Positions 31,456 to 40,124 of a DNA stretch of 64,000 bases are shown piece by piece. Under the pieces are notes generated by a model, which saw only the letters and a list, made by a program, of their open reading frames with translations, searched no databases and was not told the origin of the DNA. Source of the DNA: Paenibacillus donghaensis (lineage in GTDB: Bacteria; Bacillota; Bacilli; Paenibacillales; Paenibacillaceae); NCBI RefSeq assembly GCF_002192415.1, contig NZ_CP021780.1, positions 2,356,001 through 2,420,000 on the forward strand, read 5' to 3'. Positions within the stretch are counted from its first letter, which is position 1. Each line of letters begins with the position of its first letter. The position numbers and the translations under genes are program-made.

Positions 31456-32841
31456 TTAGTTGTTATGGAGTTGTAAAAAGATACGGATGCGCGTTCCCTG
31501 ATGCTTCACGGATTCGAGCACAAGTCTTGCTCCATGCGCATCGGCGATCTGGCGGCATAACGACAACCCGAGTCCGGCTCCGCCATGCTCCCGGGAACGG
31601 GCCTGATCGGCGCGGTAGAAGGGTTCGAACGCCCGTTCCACCTGCTCTGGCGTCATGCCTGTTCCACAGTCCCGTACTTCCAGTACCGCGGCGTCATCCT
31701 CCTCATAGGCCAGCAGCCGGATTTCTGCTCCAGCCGGAGAAGCATGAACCGCATTGTCTATGCAGTTGATCAGCCAGGAGGCCAGCAGGTCGGGATCTCC
31801 CCATATGCGCTCAATGGACAGCTCCTGGACAAGCGTAAGATCGGCGTTCTTCAGCTGTGCGCTTTCGGTCTGCCGGACAGCCTGGAACAAAGCCTGGATG
31901 TTAACGCTGCCTGGCTTCAGCACCTGATGGCGGACCGCCGACAGCTCAAGCAGCTTAAAGGCCAGATTCTTAAGCCTAACTGTCTCACTCAGAATATACT
32001 GGCTGGCCGTTCTGCGGTCTTCTTCCCCGATATTTGCCGCATTCAGGTATTCGGCGAAACCCAGCATGCCTGTTAAGGGGGTCCGCAGCTCATGGGCCAG
32101 ATTGTCGACGATCCGCTGCTTCTCTACTGCCATCTCCGACAGCTCTGTCACATGCTGCTCTACCGCTTCTGTCATCTGGTTGAAGCTGCGGGCCAGCTCA
32201 CCGAACTCGTCATTGCTGCGGATGTGGACTCTTTCGGCATAATTCCCGCCTGCGATATCCCTGGTGGTGGCCGTCAGCTGGCGCAGCGGCCGGGTCAGTT
32301 GTCTGATCATTAGGAACAGAGCAAGAACGAGTAGGGGACCCACTGTGAAATTAATAATTACAAACAGGCGGTTCAGCTCATTCTGCTGGTCATATAGCTC
32401 CTCGATATTCCGCTGGTATACAAGCAGAAGATTATTGTAGGGAGCGGGGAGGAGGTTCGAGCTGCGGATATAACGCACCCCGTCGATCTCCAGCTGTTCA
32501 TAGAGCAGTTGGGGTTTCCGCTGCACCTCTGTTTCCGCCGGGTACAGCAGCCGGTCTCCATCCCACAGCTGAATGCCAATATCTTGCTGCTTGTAATAAT
32601 CGGCATAGGAGGAGGCAACCTCCAGCAGCATCTGCTCGGTAACCCGGGTTCCACGGGATTCAATCGAATTCAGGTTCTCATAGATATTGTTGGCAATCAG
32701 CGTCTGATCGCTGGCCGCTCGCTCTGTTTCCCGCTGCAGGCTCAGCTGCAGACTGCGGTTCATCATAATCAGGACACTCACATCCAGCGCGGTAATGAAC
32801 AGAACCAGCACGAGCAGAAGGGTTTTGTGCCAGAATTTCAT
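31456..32841 (-). CDS. Sensor histidine kinase
   Basis: This 461-residue membrane kinase has two transmembrane helices (near 10-28 and 165-185) around an extracellular sensor of about 135 residues. A HAMP segment follows (RQLTRPLRQLTATTRDIAGG), then HisKA with NLAHELRTPLTGM (phospho-His) and HATPase_c (INCIDNAVHASPAG, GLGLSLCRQIADAHG). The open frame extends upstream to 32970, but GGAGGG fits ATG 32841, only 4 bp after the response-regulator stop. Signal unknown. Confidence 0.9.
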   Translation of the reverse strand: MKFWHKTLLLVLVLFITALDVSVLIMMNRSLQLSLQRETERAASDQTLIANNIYENLNSIESRGTRVTEQMLLEVASSYADYYKQQDIGIQLWDGDRLLYPAETEVQRKPQLLYEQLEIDGVRYIRSSNLLPAPYNNLLLVYQRNIEELYDQQNELNRLFVIINFTVGPLLVLALFLMIRQLTRPLRQLTATTRDIAGGNYAERVHIRSNDEFGELARSFNQMTEAVEQHVTELSEMAVEKQRIVDNLAHELRTPLTGMLGFAEYLNAANIGEEDRRTASQYILSETVRLKNLAFKLLELSAVRHQVLKPGSVNIQALFQAVRQTESAQLKNADLTLVQELSIERIWGDPDLLASWLINCIDNAVHASPAGAEIRLLAYEEDDAAVLEVRDCGTGMTPEQVERAFEPFYRADQARSREHGGAGLGLSLCRQIADAHGARLVLESVKHQGTRIRIFLQLHNN

Positions 32842-32845
32842 AACT

Positions 32846-33505
32846 TCAGCCCTCCACTTCGAGACGGTAGCCCAGCTTAAAGATCGTCTTGATCCGTTCC
32901 TCCCAGCCCAGCTTCCTGCGCAGCTGGCGGATGTGAACATCCACCGTCCGGGTCTCGCCTTCGTAATCAAACCCCCAGGCCAGCTCCAGCAACTTCTCTC
33001 TGGACAAGGCGATATTCCGGTTCTGAATCAGCACCTCCAGCAGCTCGAATTCCCTTGCCGTCAGCTCCACCGGGTGCCCGTCCTTCCATACCTTACGTTC
33101 CTGCAGCCGGACCTCAACCTGATCCAGCGCGAAGACGGAGCTTGGCTGGTCTTGGTGGCGGAGTGCCACATTAATTCTCGCCAGCAGCTCCAGGATCTCA
33201 AACGGCTTGATGATATAGTCATCTGCTCCCAGCTCAAAACCGGTAATCCGGTCGGCTAATGAATCTTTGGCAGTAATAAAGATGACGGCCATATTCCTAG
33301 GCTGAATCTCCTTCATCAGCTCAAACCCGTTCATTTCAGGCAGCATCACATCCAGCAGAACCAGATCGACCTGTTCCTTCTCCAGGATGTTCAGAGCCTC
33401 TACACCATTGTAGGCTTTATAGAATTGATGGCCCACCAGCTTCAGGTTCATCGTAATTAAATCGCTGATTGATTTTTCGTCTTCAACTACCAGGATGCTT
33501 GCCAT
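32846..33505 (-). CDS. OmpR-family response regulator
   Basis: This 219-residue regulator has a receiver domain with the acidic pair VVEDEKS, phospho-Asp in LLDVMLPEMNGFEL, FITAKDS and the Lys in YIIKPFE. The C-terminal winged helix shows VELTAREFELLEVL and GETRTVDVHIRQLRRKLG. It is the first gene of the kinase operon. DNA-binding targets are not evident. Confidence 0.92.
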   Translation of the reverse strand: MASILVVEDEKSISDLITMNLKLVGHQFYKAYNGVEALNILEKEQVDLVLLDVMLPEMNGFELMKEIQPRNMAVIFITAKDSLADRITGFELGADDYIIKPFEILELLARINVALRHQDQPSSVFALDQVEVRLQERKVWKDGHPVELTAREFELLEVLIQNRNIALSREKLLELAWGFDYEGETRTVDVHIRQLRRKLGWEERIKTIFKLGYRLEVEG

Positions 33506-33710
33506 TGTCTAACCCTCCGGAAATGTAATGTTTAGGTATTCGGGAGCAGTGGTCATGTTTCCTTCTGAGAAGTTTAGAGTGGATTACAATAAACGAGTAA
33601 TTTGTCATTTTATAGCGTGATTATCGCGAAAAAACTAGAAAAATGATGTAAAGTGCAAGAAAACCTCAAAAGAGTCAAAGAATTTGTCGATAGTAGTTAA
33701 GAGGTAAATC

Positions 33711-34142
33711 ATGGGAAAGCAAATTTTCCCAGAGATGCAGCATAGAGAGACACAAAAAAAAGGACAGGAGATGTACCCGAAAATGATTGCAGAAACAAAG
33801 ATGTACCCAGAGTTTAACACCATTTTTATCAGCTTGCATGGTTTCGCCGAACTGCAGGAAACCATCGCTGAAGTAGACAAGTTTGAAGCTTCAATGCCAT
33901 CGCTGCCGCTGAAGGAGATGTCATTGATCATTGACTGCCATGATATGTCCCCATTCAAACCGGACATTCTGCCGGTACTGGAGCGTTGCTATGTAATGTA
34001 CAACGAATTCAAGCACACGGTGCTTGTGAACCCCAAGAAAGTGGTTGCCAAATCTCAACTGCAGAGAGTAGCACCCAATGCCAATTTCAAGGGTCATTTC
34101 GTAGATACGGTTGAAGAAGCTTGGGCTATCATCAAAGCATAA
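33711..34142 (+). CDS. STAS-like (SpoIIAA-like) small protein
   Basis: This protein has up to 143 residues. The core after M21 alternates strands and helices as in STAS/SpoIIAA-like domains: NTIFISLHGFAELQETIAEV, a LKEMSLIIDCHDMSPFKPD strand and loop, then KHTVLVNPKKVVAKSQLQRV and a final helix. The conserved phospho-Ser position of SpoIIAA is not clear. Two starts are possible: ATG 33711 (AAGAGGT, 5-nt spacer) and ATG 33771 (AAAGGA, 6-nt spacer). It is followed within 35 bp by a FabH-like gene, so the two proteins probably work together. Confidence 0.6.
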   Translation: MGKQIFPEMQHRETQKKGQEMYPKMIAETKMYPEFNTIFISLHGFAELQETIAEVDKFEASMPSLPLKEMSLIIDCHDMSPFKPDILPVLERCYVMYNEFKHTVLVNPKKVVAKSQLQRVAPNANFKGHFVDTVEEAWAIIKA

Positions 34143-34176
34143 ACATACATCAACTTGCAAAGGGTGGTCAAACTTG

Positions 34177-35172
34177 GTGAACGTGAAAATAATAGGCACC
34201 GAAGTGTACCATCCGGCCACTAAAATCAGCAATGAGGAGCTGGCTCAGACCGCCGGCGAATCGGCAGCAAAGCTGATTGGCATCTGGGAATATTTCGGAC
34301 GCAAGGACCGTTATTATGCTACGAATGATGAGGAAAGCACGCTCATGATGGGCATTGAAGCAGCCAAAGCCGTACTGAAGGCGCATGGCTTAAGCGGCAG
34401 TGATCTGGATATGATTGTGTTCTCTTCCGGAACACATGATTTCAGCGCGCCTACCGATGCGGCTCTGGTGCATCAGGCTCTCGAAGGTAAAGACACTTGT
34501 ATTGTTTATGACAGCAACGCCAACTGTGTAGGCATGGTTGTGGCCGCCGATCAGGCAGCCCGCGCAATGACCACCAATAACAAAATGAAATATGCGCTGA
34601 TCGTAGGTTCCGAGCAGATTGCCCGCTTCTATAAAGAGGGAGATCTGGCCTCCAAGGGGCTCTGCGGCGATGCGGCATGTGCGGTTCTGCTGGAACGTAT
34701 AGAGGAAGGGGATCAGGGCTTGATTGATTCCGCCTACTATACCAATTCTCAAAAAGCCGAGGATATGCTGTTTCCGTACGGAGGCATGACACAGATGTTC
34801 AGCGAGCAGCTGACGCTCGAAGAGAAGAAGATTTATCTTCACCCCGAGTATAATGTCAATGTGGCTTTCCCGACAGCGGTAAGCAATATCGAGCTGCTGC
34901 TGCGGGAGCATGGGCTGGAAAAAAGCGATATCACGCACTATATGCTCAGCCAGCTGAACTTGAGTGTGATCAAGGATATTGCCGGCAAGCTGGGAGAAGA
35001 GCTGGATAAATTCCCTTATGTAGGCGATATCTACGGGTATACCGGCACTAGCAGCCCCTTCCTCACGCTGCACCATGCGATCCAAGCCGGAACCCTTGTT
35101 CGCGGTGATCTGTTCTTCATGTGGTCCGTGGGAGCCGGTATTACCAGCTGTGCTACACTGTGGAGATTGTAA
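34177..35172 (+). CDS. FabH-like ketoacyl-synthase III homologue with altered active site
   Basis: This thiolase-fold protein has 331 residues, the length of FabH. The nucleophilic Cys is present (DSNANCVGMVVAAD). The catalytic His motif (normally P-H-Q-A-N) reads LSQLN, and the catalytic Asn motif (normally G-N-T-S) reads YGYTGTSS. His and Asn are thus replaced by Ser and Tyr. Decarboxylative condensation is unlikely; acyl transfer or a regulatory role is possible. The start is GTG 34177 or TTG 34174 after AAAGGGTGG; the frame is open further upstream without a better site. Co-directional with the STAS-like gene. Confidence 0.78.
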   Translation: MNVKIIGTEVYHPATKISNEELAQTAGESAAKLIGIWEYFGRKDRYYATNDEESTLMMGIEAAKAVLKAHGLSGSDLDMIVFSSGTHDFSAPTDAALVHQALEGKDTCIVYDSNANCVGMVVAADQAARAMTTNNKMKYALIVGSEQIARFYKEGDLASKGLCGDAACAVLLERIEEGDQGLIDSAYYTNSQKAEDMLFPYGGMTQMFSEQLTLEEKKIYLHPEYNVNVAFPTAVSNIELLLREHGLEKSDITHYMLSQLNLSVIKDIAGKLGEELDKFPYVGDIYGYTGTSSPFLTLHHAIQAGTLVRGDLFFMWSVGAGITSCATLWRL

Positions 35173-35199
35173 TTGTACACAAGCTTTGCTCTATAGAAG

Positions 35200-35228
35200 A
35201 AAGGCCCGCGAATTACTGCGGGCCTTTT
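35200..35228 (+). terminator. Intrinsic terminator
   Basis: AAAGGCCCGC (35200-35209) pairs with GCGGGCCTTT (35218-35227), followed by T. Confidence 0.88.
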
Positions 35229-35243
35229 GTTTGCTTGGCAGAG

Positions 35244-35283
35244 TCGGATACCGCTCTTATAGTAGCGGCAAAGCCATTTCTTC
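35244..35283. repeat. Short fragment of the REP-like element
   Basis: CGGATACCGCTCTTATAGTA and GCGGCAAAGCCATTTCTTCC match pieces of the ends and centre of the element with deletions. Confidence 0.45.
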
Positions 35284-35306
35284 CTAAGTCGGGCGATGAG
35301 CCTGCG

Positions 35307-35684
35307 TTAGCGGACGATGATTTTGCGTTCACCGGCAAGCAGCCGCAGCTCGCGCGGAAGCCGGTCACGGTCATGCTCGGGGATATCCAACTGTACTCCG
35401 TAATGAAACCTGGAGTCCTTCTCGAAGTTCCATTTCAGTGTTCCCTCCAGATAGATAGGCTCTTCATGCAGCACCATCTCCATGCCAACACGGATCTGGT
35501 TCTGCTCCGCCTGCATATTCAGCAGAAGCGACAGGCGGCAGCCGGAGCGGCTGATATCATGCAGCAAGGCGCTGACAGGCTTGGAGGGAACATTGTTCCC
35601 GTTAATGCTGAGAATATAAAGCTCAAAGGAAGCCGGTTCAACAAGATCATAACGAAAGGGCTCGGTTCTGCGGTTAGTGGTCAT
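35307..35684 (-). CDS. PilZ-domain protein
   Basis: This 125-residue protein is probably a c-di-GMP receptor. The N-terminal basic motif RRTEPFRYDL and DISRSGCRLSL (D-x-S-x-x-G) match PilZ, although the arginines are spaced R-x4-R rather than R-x3-R, which weakens the case for ligand binding. A final strand region RFHYGVQLDIPE follows. The open frame begins with ATG ATG at 35699, but GGAGG inside it fits ATG 35684. Target process (motility or envelope) unknown. Single gene. Confidence 0.75.
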   Translation of the reverse strand: MTTNRRTEPFRYDLVEPASFELYILSINGNNVPSKPVSALLHDISRSGCRLSLLLNMQAEQNQIRVGMEMVLHEEPIYLEGTLKWNFEKDSRFHYGVQLDIPEHDRDRLPRELRLLAGERKIIVR

Positions 35685-35760
35685 CTGTTCCTCCATCAAT
35701 GTTCGGTTTAGACTTTTATATATCTATCGACCATAATGTGGAATAAATGAAGAGCAGATA

Positions 35761-37329
35761 TCAATCCTTGGCAGCACCCTCCGGCAGCTCGAAGCTCCAG
35801 GCAACATTTGTATATTTTTTGTCGGTAAGGGTGCGGGTTAAGGTGAGCTCCTTGGGCAATGTCTTTACATTCTTGGCGATCAAATAAATGAGATTGGTAT
35901 GATCATCGGTTTGGCCAAAGGTTACATCTTCTCCGATACTGTAGGATCCGCGCCGTACCACCTCATACTTTTGACCGAGTTCATCGCGAGCTATCCATTG
36001 GTCTCCAGCTAATCGGTTGAAGTACTGTCCACTTATCGCCATCCAGGCCGAAGGTCCGGGTTCATCAGCGGTTTCCGTAATCTTGATGTCATGTACTTTA
36101 AGGAGGTCGCCCTGAGCATTGAAAATAGCCGGCTGCTGCTTCAGCATCTGTGGCCGAACCGTGAAGGAATCCTCTGATGTAACGGGTATGGCGTAACCGT
36201 CGAGAATGAAACGAACAGGACCGCTGTCACTGTCATAAGGCAGGTCGTTTACATAATAGCTCCAGCGTAATTTGTCAGGTGTATTGCTCTGATGCTTGGT
36301 GTAAACTGCGCCATGACTGCTAACTATTGGACTCAACACCTCATTCTTGGCATTCTCAAAATGAAACATGAGTTCCAAATCGTCCCTGAGCTCCGCCGGT
36401 GTCCGTGCTTGGGCTTGATCCGTAAGCAACGTGGTGAACTCCAGTTTAACTCCGGCAGGTGACCGCACAATATTCTCCATCTCTAGAGATAACCCTTCTG
36501 GAGTGGTATAGGTGTTATCCAGCTTCGTGGTTTGGGTTAGAGCGTTCGCCTTGGTCATATCGACCTTGTAGCTGAAGCCCCAATCGCCTGTAACAACTTT
36601 TCCCCGCTTGGAATCGACAGTCAGTTCATTCACCTCAGCCTCAATAACCACGGTCTCTCCAGGCTCCTCATTAGGGAAAATATAAGACATTAGCAGATAC
36701 TCCTGCTTGAATGTTCCGTTCTCTGACCTGCTTTCCATAGGAACAGTCATAGTTCCTTTCCCGATAATCTGTCCTGCTTCATTGCGAAGCTTAAGCCAGC
36801 TTGAGCTGAACATCGACATGGCATTGTTAGCGGGTTGACCTGAACGGTCGGTAATTCGCAGGTTGATCACCATACGGTTTGGATCGGCCACCACCTCCTG
36901 CAAGGAAAGGGTATATCCTTGATCGTAGACCTGAATATCAGGCTGCTGAATGATTCCAAGCTCCTTGGCCTTCATTAGGTGAAGATCAGTCCATTCCTTA
37001 GGCAGGATAACCCTTGAGCCGGGGGAAGGAGTGGTGTTGGCGGGACTCAGAAGAGAAGGGCTGTACAGGATAGCCGAAGCGGCAATAACAGTGCCGAGCG
37101 TCACAGCCATACCCCAAGTCCAGGCTCGTCTGGCCGATTGGCTTATCTGTTTATGTCTTAACCATGGTACTTGGATACGATGAGCAGGGAGTATCTCTGC
37201 GCCCCGCACCTGCTCCATGACTCGGGCAGTGAAATCATCCGGCAGGGGTTGCTCTCCGCTGAATTGCAGAGCGGCGTTCCAATTGTCTTCTGTGGTATTA
37301 AGGGGTTTGCCGTAATCCGATGGTTTCAT
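35761..37329 (-). CDS. DUF4179-type membrane anti-sigma factor
   Basis: This 522-residue protein has a cytoplasmic N-terminus (about 1-85) containing LPDDFTARVMEQVRGAEI, one transmembrane helix (WGMAVTLGTVIAASAILYS) and a large extracellular part. That part carries the DUF4179 region (ELGIIQQPDIQVYDQGYTLS, LQEVVADPNRMVINLRI) and a C-terminal DUF5643-like section. It overlaps the sigma gene by 32 bp. It presumably holds the sigma factor at the membrane until an envelope signal arrives. Confidence 0.82.
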   Translation of the reverse strand: MKPSDYGKPLNTTEDNWNAALQFSGEQPLPDDFTARVMEQVRGAEILPAHRIQVPWLRHKQISQSARRAWTWGMAVTLGTVIAASAILYSPSLLSPANTTPSPGSRVILPKEWTDLHLMKAKELGIIQQPDIQVYDQGYTLSLQEVVADPNRMVINLRITDRSGQPANNAMSMFSSSWLKLRNEAGQIIGKGTMTVPMESRSENGTFKQEYLLMSYIFPNEEPGETVVIEAEVNELTVDSKRGKVVTGDWGFSYKVDMTKANALTQTTKLDNTYTTPEGLSLEMENIVRSPAGVKLEFTTLLTDQAQARTPAELRDDLELMFHFENAKNEVLSPIVSSHGAVYTKHQSNTPDKLRWSYYVNDLPYDSDSGPVRFILDGYAIPVTSEDSFTVRPQMLKQQPAIFNAQGDLLKVHDIKITETADEPGPSAWMAISGQYFNRLAGDQWIARDELGQKYEVVRRGSYSIGEDVTFGQTDDHTNLIYLIAKNVKTLPKELTLTRTLTDKKYTNVAWSFELPEGAAKD

Positions 37330-37879
37330 GGGAATCCTCCTTGGAATGTGACCATTGTTTTCTCAGCTTCAACCTGGCGCGGTGAAGGCGATTCTTGACC
37401 TGATGAATCGTCAGACCCGTTACCGCAGCAATTTCCTCATAAGACAGCTCATTGGTATAGCGCAGCAGCAGTACAATCCGGTAACGTTCCGGCAGCTTCG
37501 CCAGCTTCTGCTGCATGTCAAGCTGTGCTTCCTTACGCATATACTGCTCTTCCGGATTTAAGGCATCTTCTTTCTTCTGCAGCAGTGATTGCTCGACGAA
37601 TCCGAACGTGCGGCGCCGCTTCTGGGACCGGAACAGATTGATCGCAATCGTATACAGCCAGGAGGCGAAGCTGGATTGCTCCCTGTGATCCCGCAGCTTC
37701 CGGTAGGCCTTGATGAACGTCTCCTGGGCCAGATCCTGCGCGTCCTGATGCGACGCACCCATTCCCAGCAGCAGGCCGTATAAGGCGGACTTGTATTTGT
37801 CCACCAGCCCTGCGAAGGCTTCAGGATCTCCATTCAATACTTGCTGTATGATCCATTTCTCATTTGACTGATCCTCCAT
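37298..37879 (-). CDS. ECF-type sigma factor, SigW-like
   Basis: This 193-residue sigma factor has region 2 with LLLGMGASHQDAQDLAQETF, IKAYRKL, FASWLYTIAINLFRSQKRR. Region 4 has LPERYRIVLLLRYTNELSYE and EIAAVTGLTIHQVKNRLHRA. A GTG six bases upstream (37885) is in frame but abuts the GGAGGG site; ATG 37879 fits. The long 32-bp overlap with the anti-sigma gene indicates translational coupling. Confidence 0.88.
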   Translation of the reverse strand: MEDQSNEKWIIQQVLNGDPEAFAGLVDKYKSALYGLLLGMGASHQDAQDLAQETFIKAYRKLRDHREQSSFASWLYTIAINLFRSQKRRRTFGFVEQSLLQKKEDALNPEEQYMRKEAQLDMQQKLAKLPERYRIVLLLRYTNELSYEEIAAVTGLTIHQVKNRLHRARLKLRKQWSHSKEDSHETIGLRQTP

Positions 37880-37885
37880 GTACAC

Positions 37886-38800
37886 CCTCCAAGCCTTTCT
37901 ATTTATGTATAAGACGCTGCAAGCTCTGCTAATTTCTCACTTTTATATGAAATTGAACCCTCGCAGCTGGATGCTCACGGGTTGGCGAGGCAGTTTAAAA
38001 TAGGTGTTTTATTGAATTGCATTGTGCATCTAATTTCAGCTGAAACCTCTCTCAGAAGGCGATTAAGTGCGATATTGGTTACTACTTAGAGCCCCCTTGT
38101 GTTCCTTGTGTTACTCGTCCGAGCCTGTCATACCACACCGCACGACAAGGAGGCTAAGCATAACAAAGGAAGGCTGTCGCCAGTAACCAGCGCTTAACTT
38201 TCAGACTACTAACGGACTCAGGAGCCTCTATTTGCTGTAAAAAGGCTGTTTTGCAGGTCTAACGGACTCAGGAGCCTCTATTCAGGCAAAAACCCACTAG
38301 TTAGGGCCTGTTTTTCCAATATAGAGGTTATGCGGTCCGCTAGACTCCAAACCATCGCAGGAATGCGGAAATAGGAGCTATAAGGTCCGCTAGGACGTGG
38401 GTTACCTGAAGGGGGAGGGTTTGGATTACGGTAGTGCGATCCCCTAACCTTCGCAAGTAAACCTTCTATATCCTCGCAGGGGCCTAAGTAGTAACCGCTT
38501 TTGCAACTAATTCATTGGCTCGGACTTATGAAACCACTATTGCATCCATTTATTCCGTGAGTTCCAAAGCCATACCTGAATTTGCATAGTTTAACACAGG
38601 GCGGCTAGTGAATAGCCTCTATTAATTCGTTTAGTCCCTAAGAGTTATTTTATTTCACCAGATGTGTTGCGATAGGAGAGGCGGAGGATGTTACAGGGTG
38701 AGCAGAGGTCCATACAATTTAAATTTAAGGAATATGGTTGACAGCAGCTTACTTCCCGTGTAACATATGAACAGTCGTCAACACAACATTTGCATAATTT
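37886..38800. other. Gene-free region with a family-B cassette
   Basis: Apart from the cassette at 38077-38496 and isolated GCATCTAATT- and CTAAGTAGTAACC-like fragments (for example near 38030), no coding signal is seen. 38500-38790 is A/T-rich and should contain the promoter of the riboswitch-led transporter gene. Confidence 0.7.
38077..38496. repeat. Family-B cassette bounded by 13-bp inverted repeats
   Basis: GGTTACTACTTAG (38077-38089) and CTAAGTAGTAACC (38484-38496) are the ends. Direct units ACGGACTC lie at 38212 and 38262, and inverted units at 38322 and 38372, each pair 50 bp apart. It is the inverse orientation of the 20948 cassette and the same length within 2 bp. Confidence 0.85.
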
Positions 38801-38924
38801 TCTCGTATAACCTCGCAGCGGGCTGGTCCCGACAAGGGCGAGGGTTTCTACAGGAAGCCTACTCTTCCTAACTACGATGATAAGGTCAGCCTCACTACAC
38901 CTTATCCCGGAGTTAGGTTTATTT
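38800..38924 (+). ncRNA. Purine-riboswitch-like leader with overlapping terminator
   Basis: A three-way junction resembling the purine aptamer can be drawn: TATAA (J1/2), P2 CCTCGC/GCGAGG (38811-38816, 38838-38843), GTTTCTAC (J2/3, 38844-38851), P3 GGAAG/CTTCC (38853-38857, 38864-38868) and AACTACGA (J3/1). J3/1 carries C at the specificity position, as in guanine-type switches. Unlike the classical class, P2 is capped by a 21-nt insert with its own CGGG-CCCG hairpin, and L3 is CCTACT. CCTAACT (38867-38873) from P3/J3/1 also pairs with AGTTAGG (38911-38917) ahead of TTTATTT, so aptamer and terminator exclude each other (ON switch). Ligand unverified. Confidence 0.6.
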
Positions 38925-38965
38925 GTGTGTTGCGGCCGAATGAATTGATTCGGGAGGATTAAACC

Positions 38966-39922
38966 ATGAAAGATATGAAATACCTAATATCCGTGCTGGT
39001 CGGAGCGATGAGTTACGGCATTCTATCAACGATTGTAGTACTTGCTTATGGAAAAGGATATTCGCTGGGGGAAGTTGTCGGCACACAGCTGCTGACCGGA
39101 TTTATCCTCGCCTGGCTGCTGGCGCTCTATACCAAGCTTAAAGAAAACCGCAAACACGCTAAGGGGGGCGCAGGTTCTGCCGCTTACGCCAAAGCTTCAA
39201 CTCCTATAACCTGGAAGCAAAGAATTTTGCTGATGCTGGCCGGTGCGCCGACAGTGGTGACAGGCCTTGTCTACTATCAGTCCTTGCGTTATATTCCGGC
39301 TTCGCTGGCCATTATCCTATTATTCCAGTTTACCTGGATCAGCGTGCTGATTCAGTCCGTCAGCAGACGTCAGCGTCCCAATAAGGTGACCTTGCTGACC
39401 TTGCTGGTACTGTTCGGAGGAACCTTGCTTGCTGCCGGAATCTTCGATCAGGGCGCAGCACATTTCAATCCGCTCGGAATTACTCTGGGCTTGCTCTCGG
39501 CAGTAAGTTATTCCATGTTCATCATCTTCAGCGGCAAAGCGGTGCCTTCTGTGCATCCGGCATACCGCAGTGCCTGGATGATTACAGGCGGCTTCCTTCT
39601 GCTATGCATTTTGTTCCCGCCAACCTTTATTTTCAGCGGATTGCTGTGGAGCCAGCTGCTTTTCTACGGCTTCCTGCTGGGATTGTTTGGTGCCTTCATT
39701 CCGCCTGTGCTGTTCGCCATTGGCGTACCGCATATCGGCGGGGGGATGGCCGGAATTCTGGGCGCGGCCGAGCTGCCGGTTGCCGTACTCCTGTCTTCCT
39801 TCGTGCTGCATGAGCAGGTGAGCATGCTGCAGTGGGTCGGCGTAGGGCTGGTACTGCTGGGGGTAGTGCTTCCTGAACTGCACAAGGTGAAATGGGGCAA
39901 CAGCAAGGCCATCATTCATTAA
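38966..39922 (+). CDS. EamA/DMT-superfamily transporter
   Basis: This 318-residue protein has about ten transmembrane helices arranged as two EamA repeats (first from YLISVLVGAMSYGILSTIVV, second from LGITLGLLSAVSYSMFIIFS). The repeat ends LGAAELPVAVLLSSFVLHEQ and GVGLVLLGVVLPE are typical. A charged loop (KLKENRKHAKGGAGS) lies after helix 2. DMT proteins export or import small metabolites. The purine-riboswitch-like leader suggests a nucleobase, nucleoside or related compound as substrate, but this is inference. Ribosome site GGGAGGA. Confidence 0.87.
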   Translation: MKDMKYLISVLVGAMSYGILSTIVVLAYGKGYSLGEVVGTQLLTGFILAWLLALYTKLKENRKHAKGGAGSAAYAKASTPITWKQRILLMLAGAPTVVTGLVYYQSLRYIPASLAIILLFQFTWISVLIQSVSRRQRPNKVTLLTLLVLFGGTLLAAGIFDQGAAHFNPLGITLGLLSAVSYSMFIIFSGKAVPSVHPAYRSAWMITGGFLLLCILFPPTFIFSGLLWSQLLFYGFLLGLFGAFIPPVLFAIGVPHIGGGMAGILGAAELPVAVLLSSFVLHEQVSMLQWVGVGLVLLGVVLPELHKVKWGNSKAIIH

Positions 39923-39954
39923 TTCCAGTTTGCTTAAATAGCCTGCTTTATATC

Positions 39955-39990
39955 GACGTGGAGTCCCTGACGGGCTTCACGTCTTTTTTT
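39955..39990 (+). terminator. Intrinsic terminator of the DMT transporter gene
   Basis: GACGTGGAG (39955-39963) pairs with CTTCACGTC (39975-39983, one G-U pair), followed by a run of T. Confidence 0.88.
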
Positions 39991-40023
39991 GTCGCGAGTA
40001 GGGGATAACGGCAATTAGCAGTT

Positions 40024-40076
40024 TTGACAATAATAACTTACCGCGATACAATAAAACGTGTATTAAACGCGTTTAA
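40024..40076 (+). promoter_or_regulatory. Sigma-A promoter with palindromic operator
   Basis: TTGACA (40024-40029) - 17 nt - TACAAT (40047-40052) is a near-consensus promoter. The perfect palindrome TTAAACGCGTTTAA (40063-40076) begins just after the expected start point and is a good candidate operator for the TetR regulator of the same operon. Confidence 0.75.
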
Positions 40077-40124
40077 ATTTAAACTGATAATCGGATTTAT
40101 AAAGACCAAGAAAGGATGATTAAG

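Noticed and set aside
38811..38843. ykkC/guanidine-I riboswitch because of the CTGGT segment near a DMT transporter
   Set aside because: The other conserved ykkC blocks are missing, while the TTTCTAC and AACTACG junction sequences and helix order fit a purine-type three-way junction better.
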